Assembly: GCA_028565715.1 (NCBI GenBank)
Contig: JAOXYC010249122.1
Coordinates: 1 to 10,203, forward strand
Length of the DNA stretch: 10,203 bases
DNA from: Phoronis pallida
Lineage: Eukaryota; Phoronida; Phoronidae
Direction of reading: 5' to 3'
Each line of letters starts with the position of its first letter. Position 1 is the first letter of the stretch. Below the pieces are notes generated by a model. It saw nothing but the letters and a program-made list of their open reading frames with translations, made no database searches and was not told the origin of the DNA. Below are positions 7,144 through 10,203 of the stretch, one piece after another. Position numbers and translations under genes: made by a program.

Positions 7144-7161
7144 TGGCGACGAGGATGGGAT
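7144..7161 (+). promoter_or_regulatory. retrotransposon primer-binding site complementary to tRNA-Ser(GCU)
   Basis: TGGCGACGAGGATGGGAT is complementary over 18 bases to the 3' end of a typical animal tRNA-Ser(GCU), ATCCCATCCTCGTCGCCA, as I recall it. It lies two bases after the LTR's terminal CA, exactly where reverse transcription of an LTR element is primed. Confidence 0.7.
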
Positions 7162-7263
7162 AAGATACACTCATAGAACCTTTATAGGTATTTATTGTCG
7201 AATGATGGGTCTATTCATGTGATTACAGACAACAAACAAAAATCGAAAACAGTAAAAGTTTAA

Positions 7264-7491
7264 TCCAATATTGCGGACAATATAACATTGCATTTGAAGG
7301 CGCCGGACCCGCTGAACTTAAACGCACCGAACTTATCCACGACATGGAAGCAGTGGCTATCATCATATAAGATATATGCTGGTACATCGCCTTTCTTCAA
7401 ACTGAATCAACTGAAGAGTCAAAGTATTTTGCTTATATATTGGTTATACTTCCTTACGTGGAACTGGATGCATATTTCTAAAATATTTTGA
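7264..7491 (+). pseudogene. gag: N-terminal gag remnant of the LTR retrotransposon
   Basis: About 100 bases past the primer-binding site a frame reads LKAPDPLNLNAPNLSTTWKQ and continues through W and Y residues (WLSSYKIYA). This is the usual start of invertebrate Ty3/gypsy gag proteins: a proline-rich lead, then a W..W/Y capsid helix. Gag proteins of this group are usually several hundred residues, whereas similarity here fades after about 50. No ATG opens the frame: an in-frame TAA lies at 7261-7263, and the codon where a start would be expected (7270-7272) reads ATT. The later part looks frameshifted, and no protease or polymerase sequence follows. It is a dead fragment on the plus strand. 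Confidence 0.5.
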
Positions 7492-7574
7492 CTTATTGTA
7501 GAAAATTCACTCTAATCGTCTGTCATTTGTGATTTTGGTATCGTCTGCCTGTGTCACGTGATTGGCCACAGTGT

Positions 7575-8500
7575 ATATATGATTTAAAATCATCTTCAAA
7601 ACATCACAATGGCACACTTTATACATACATTCTTTACAGCAAAAATTACATGCACTGTGATACATTTTGAAGTAAAACTTTTGTTTAAGAATTTCAACAC
7701 TGTTCACAACGCAAAATCAAATAACTTGTCAGTGAGAGTTCGTTACCCAAGTTTACAAATAAGTAAAACCTACTTTTCAAAGAACCTCTACCTAGAAAAA
7801 GATTTTTGGTGAAACTGTCCCATTCTAGTTTCTAAAACAAATGTTTTTTGGGTGATGTTCAACTTCTTGCTGCTTAAGAAAATTGAGTTAATGGACAACT
7901 TTGAAAAATTCAGAAATTTTTAGGAAATAGTTGCTCTATATGAGTGTAAAAACTCAGAACAATCCATTGAGCCGATTTTGAATTTTTCAACAGCAAAGTT
8001 CGGACATTTTTATGCAGACCCGATACATAGTTTGAACCAGCCCTCGTATCTCTTTATGGTTAATCTGTTTGTACAGATGTAACAGAGTTGGGTGCAATGC
8101 TAACAGATTGCTGAGTCAGGGTAGATAAAACCAGATGAACCTGGAAAACAATGTGGTAAAAAATTATTTTCTTAATATTTTTAAGTAACTGTCTCTGTGT
8201 TGGTCCAAATCGACCGTCAAAATGCAAATCAAACATAACTTATTTTAAACTTAGTAAAGTGCTCTGTCCACAGCGGTAACATCAGTAATCGATAAAAACG
8301 TGGTGTAGCTGGGCCAGAAATTTCTGACCATCAAAAAGGACTCTCGCCCAGTAAGTGAACAATTTTCTACATGTTAGCCGGTGAGAATGAACAATCTATT
8401 TCACCGTATCAAAAATTAAACTATTGAACAGGACTGTTAAAAATTTTTTAAAAAAATGTCTGACCCGATATATTATTGAATCATTGCTGTGACAAAAATT
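7575..8500. other. spacer between mobile elements and galactosyltransferase 3' end
   Basis: No exon or RNA gene is supported. An 11-bp inverted repeat, TGAAAAATTCA/TGAATTTTTCA, lies at 7902-7912 and 7979-7989. The 3' UTR of the minus-strand galactosyltransferase should lie at the right end, but I find no minus-strand AATAAA here. Weak CATAAA variants occur near 8009 and 8052. Confidence 0.45.
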
Positions 8501-8530
8501 GAAAGTGAAAATTAAGTCCATTTGTCCCAC

Positions 8531-9673
8531 TCACCAGAAAAAGCTTTCCGATTCTCCATTTGGATCTATAGGTATAGTTTCTGGAGGCTTCCCCAAGTCA
8601 ACGGTTATATTTGTGAATAATGGTTCCTCCGTTTGTTTTAGCACTTTGTATTCAACCTCTCCTGACTCGATTGCATTTATTCCATCCTTGAACATTCGAC
8701 CCCTCCATTGAAGAAACAGTTCATACCTATTAACAAATTATTGAGAAAATGAATTTCTTCACTTAAAGTGATTTTCTATACATTTTTAAGGTTCCCTTTT
8801 TTTGAGAATTGCTCAAATTTGTGATTTTCATAGGATTAGGTTTACAAAACTCTCAATAAACTTTGAATGTTGTTAAAAAAATTTAAAAATCCACAGTGAA
8901 ATTTTTTGAGAAAATAAGAATGAGGAATGCCCAAAATACAACTAATAAAGAAGAAATTTTGATACAATTTCTCACAAAACTCATCCTAATAATATAGACG
9001 CACTCAAATACAAAATATGTGCATGCCTGATATGATAGACTGCATGCTGTTATGGGCACTTGAATTTGACAAATAGTGAATACTTGCTCTTGGCGTAAGT
9101 GTGGTTTAGAAATCTGGCAAATAAATACTATGAACAATTTACCCATGTTCTGCCCGACTTTGTTTTGTGTGCCGCACCATTTTATATCTGCCAATGTATG
9201 CTGGAGGTCTTGTTAGTAGCATATCATGAGCATAAGTTCTGAAATGTCAAATAAATAGCTGTATCAAATTGAAGACAAACAAATTCGGAACAACTGGAAA
9301 TCCAACCCTGAAGCTCTACCAACTGAGCTATCCACCAGCTGAGCTATCCAGCCTGTCCTAATTCTGTCTAAATATTAACGCATAATGATGCTATTAATAG
9401 CCAGAATAAATAATTACCCCATGAGTGGCGATGTGCAACTTTTCACATCGGATTTGTTTTTGCTTAAACTAGACCCAGTTAGAGTCCAATAAGAATACAA
9501 ATTAATGTATTTAAATCACTGACAGAATTTGATAAATTTGGATACATTACCTTGCTGATAAATCATCATCTTCATTGCCCCAGCCCCAGTATATATTAGA
9601 ATAGCCATTGACTTGTCTAAATGTACCTCTGTTCATTGCAACCACAGCACCAAGATAGTTGTTATACATGATA
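8531..9673 (-). CDS. beta-1,4-galactosyltransferase family, C-terminal three exons (partial)
   Basis: Minus-strand exons 9673-9551, 9238-9143 and 8726-8531 join in consistent phases through GT-AG introns of 312 and 416 bp. They give about 137 residues ending in TGA. In order they carry NNYLGAVVAM, VNGYSNIYWGWGNEDDD (the family's WGWG-EDD acceptor-site motif), RPPAYIGRYKMVRH, then DGINAIE, and PLFTNITVDLG near the C-terminus. In B4GALT1 the M and H of the MxxH motif hold the catalytic manganese; both are present (MVRH). The DxD metal motif, stem and membrane anchor should lie in upstream exons beyond the window. The enzymes are type II Golgi proteins that transfer galactose from UDP-Gal to terminal GlcNAc. 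The tail is most like the B4GALT1-4 group, but the usual NxxNPxRF stretch is replaced by SRAEHGYELFL. The tyrosine before LGAV matches the one that favours Gal over GalNAc in B4GALT1, so galactose transfer is inferred. Confidence 0.9.
8727..9142 (-). other. last intron of the galactosyltransferase
   Basis: This 416-bp phase 2 intron runs from donor GTAAAT (9142-9137) to acceptor GTTAATAG (8734-8727). It is AT-rich. A long open frame at 8883-9194 on the same strand overlaps the exon in another frame and is a shadow. Confidence 0.75.
9290..9357 (-). repeat. decayed tRNA-like/SINE sequence with a duplicated A box
   Basis: The minus strand reads GGATAGCTCAGCTGGT, then GGATAGCTCAGTTGGTAGAGC, and shortly after GGTTGGATTTCC. 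The first two are tRNA A-box/D-arm sequences and the last is a degraded B box. A 16-bp unit at 9318-9333 is tandemly repeated at 9334-9349 with one mismatch. There is no anticodon arm between the boxes, so this is not a functional tRNA. It lies in the galactosyltransferase intron on the same strand. Confidence 0.6.
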
Positions 9674-10110
9674 CTACAAGAAAACAAATACAATTCTCTG
9701 ATAAATATTCAAAAAGTCTGTCTATTAAAAGGGTTGCCATTAAAAAGTTAAAACTCAAAACAAGAACAACGAATTATTAAGTTCAAAGTTTAAACTGATA
9801 TAAATATATATTTTAAAACAAAATATCCCTATAAAAACAACAAAGTTTTCAATCAAGACATGCTTCATTTTATAATTAAGCTTGACAATGGTGGACATTA
9901 CCACTGAAACATGTCGAGATAGAAAATATTTTTTTTAAGAATTCTACTGTTGCTAATCACTACAAGAAAATTTAAACGAAATATCAAACTCAAATAGTTT
10001 TATGACACATAGTATTTGTCTTAAAAAGTCAATCATTTTACAATTTACAAACAGTTTTTTTAAATTCAAAGAAACCAACTAGTATCTTTGGAATCTGAAA
10101 ATATTTCTTA
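9674..10110. other. galactosyltransferase intron, AT-rich
   Basis: This belongs to the intron upstream of the exon at 9551-9673, whose acceptor is TTTGTTTTCTTGTAG. I see no further exon before the window edge, so the intron is longer than 530 bp. Confidence 0.55.
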
Positions 10111-10183
10111 TCCATCATGTGAATCAAACCCACTAGCTTGCTTTCTACACAAGTGCTCTACCAACTGAGCTTACAAGACAGTC
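10111..10183 (-). repeat. tRNA pseudogene or SINE head in the galactosyltransferase intron
   Basis: On the minus strand an A box, GCTCAGTTGGTAGAGC (10170-10155), and a B box, GGTTTGATTC (10130-10121), sit at about tRNA spacing. The T arm is roughly GTGGG-TTTGATT-CAC and the whole is about 73 bases. The acceptor ends do not pair (GACTGTC against CATGATGGA), and the anticodon arm does not fold well. It is a tRNA-derived relic, probably a SINE head, sharing the A-box with the copy at 9290-9357. Confidence 0.6.
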
Positions 10184-10203
10184 ATGGCAGGAACAGTTAA
10201 TTT

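Larger units (their letters stand above)
6783..7573. mobile_element. possible DNA-transposon-like unit bounded by 21-bp inverted repeats
   Basis: Bases 6783-6803 (CACTGTGGCCAATCACATGAC) and the reverse complement of 7553-7573 match at 20 of 21 positions, with the mismatch at A/G. TATAT directly flanks both outer ends (6778-6782 and 7574-7578), as a target duplication would, although TATAT is easily matched by chance. Homology stops just inside the repeats. The interior has no transposase frame and contains the LTR retrotransposon remnant. A non-autonomous element later invaded by the retroelement would fit; so would two inverted CCAAT/E-box motifs. Confidence 0.35.

Noticed and set aside
7507-7707. 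Minus-strand frame with several cysteines
   Set aside because: There is no splice or family support, and it overlaps the inverted-repeat terminus; probably chance.
8499-8711. Plus-strand frame over the galactosyltransferase last exon
   Set aside because: It is the antisense of the minus-strand exon, whose motifs are recognisable.
8883-9194. 103-codon minus-strand frame
   Set aside because: It uses the wrong frame of the galactosyltransferase exon and reads into its intron.

Overview
This is animal nuclear DNA: AT-rich (about two thirds A+T by eye), with short GT-AG introns (312-443 bp where both ends are visible) and tRNA-derived repeats. Two protein genes can be rebuilt exon by exon with matching splice phases. 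One is a complete CCDC103, a dynein-arm assembly factor, which implies motile cilia. The other is the C-terminal half of a beta-1,4-galactosyltransferase. The compact layout suits an invertebrate; an ascidian tunicate is a reasonable guess, but nothing here proves the species.

Layout. 1-300: non-coding, with a 13-bp hairpin at the edge and repeated ACGTGTA motifs. About 475-2250: a tandem array of units about 740 and 804 bp long, each with an identical minus-strand tRNA-Lys(UUU) gene. 2413-2620: a GC-rich island that reads on the minus strand as GGTGT motifs, a TATA box, and a first exon encoding a signal peptide followed by a splice donor. A minus-strand reading frame at 307-540 with an abutting AATAAA may be a 3' exon of the same gene, but the link is unproven. 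2620-3770: no gene seen; holds a C-rich, G-quadruplex-capable patch. 3770-3870: a TATA-less promoter-like patch (ATGGCG motifs, inverted CCAAT, CRE-like core). 4533-6059: ccdc103 on the plus strand in three coding exons, with a short 3' UTR containing a perfect hairpin.

6500-7600: a transposon-rich spacer. It has a 23-bp foldback, then a Ty3/gypsy-type LTR remnant (146-bp LTR, tRNA-Ser(GCU) primer-binding site, decayed gag start). A 21-bp inverted repeat encloses the LTR remnant. 8531-9673: the last three exons of the galactosyltransferase on the minus strand, convergent with ccdc103; its 5' part lies beyond the right edge. Two decayed tRNA-like (SINE-type) sequences sit in its introns.

The two recognised genes are not a functional unit: one acts in the cytoplasm in axonemal dynein assembly, the other in Golgi glycosylation. 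I see no clear new multi-gene system. The most novel-looking items are the putative TATA-driven secreted-protein exon beside the tRNA array, the nested mobile-element structure at 6783-7573, and the duplicated A-box in an intronic SINE.
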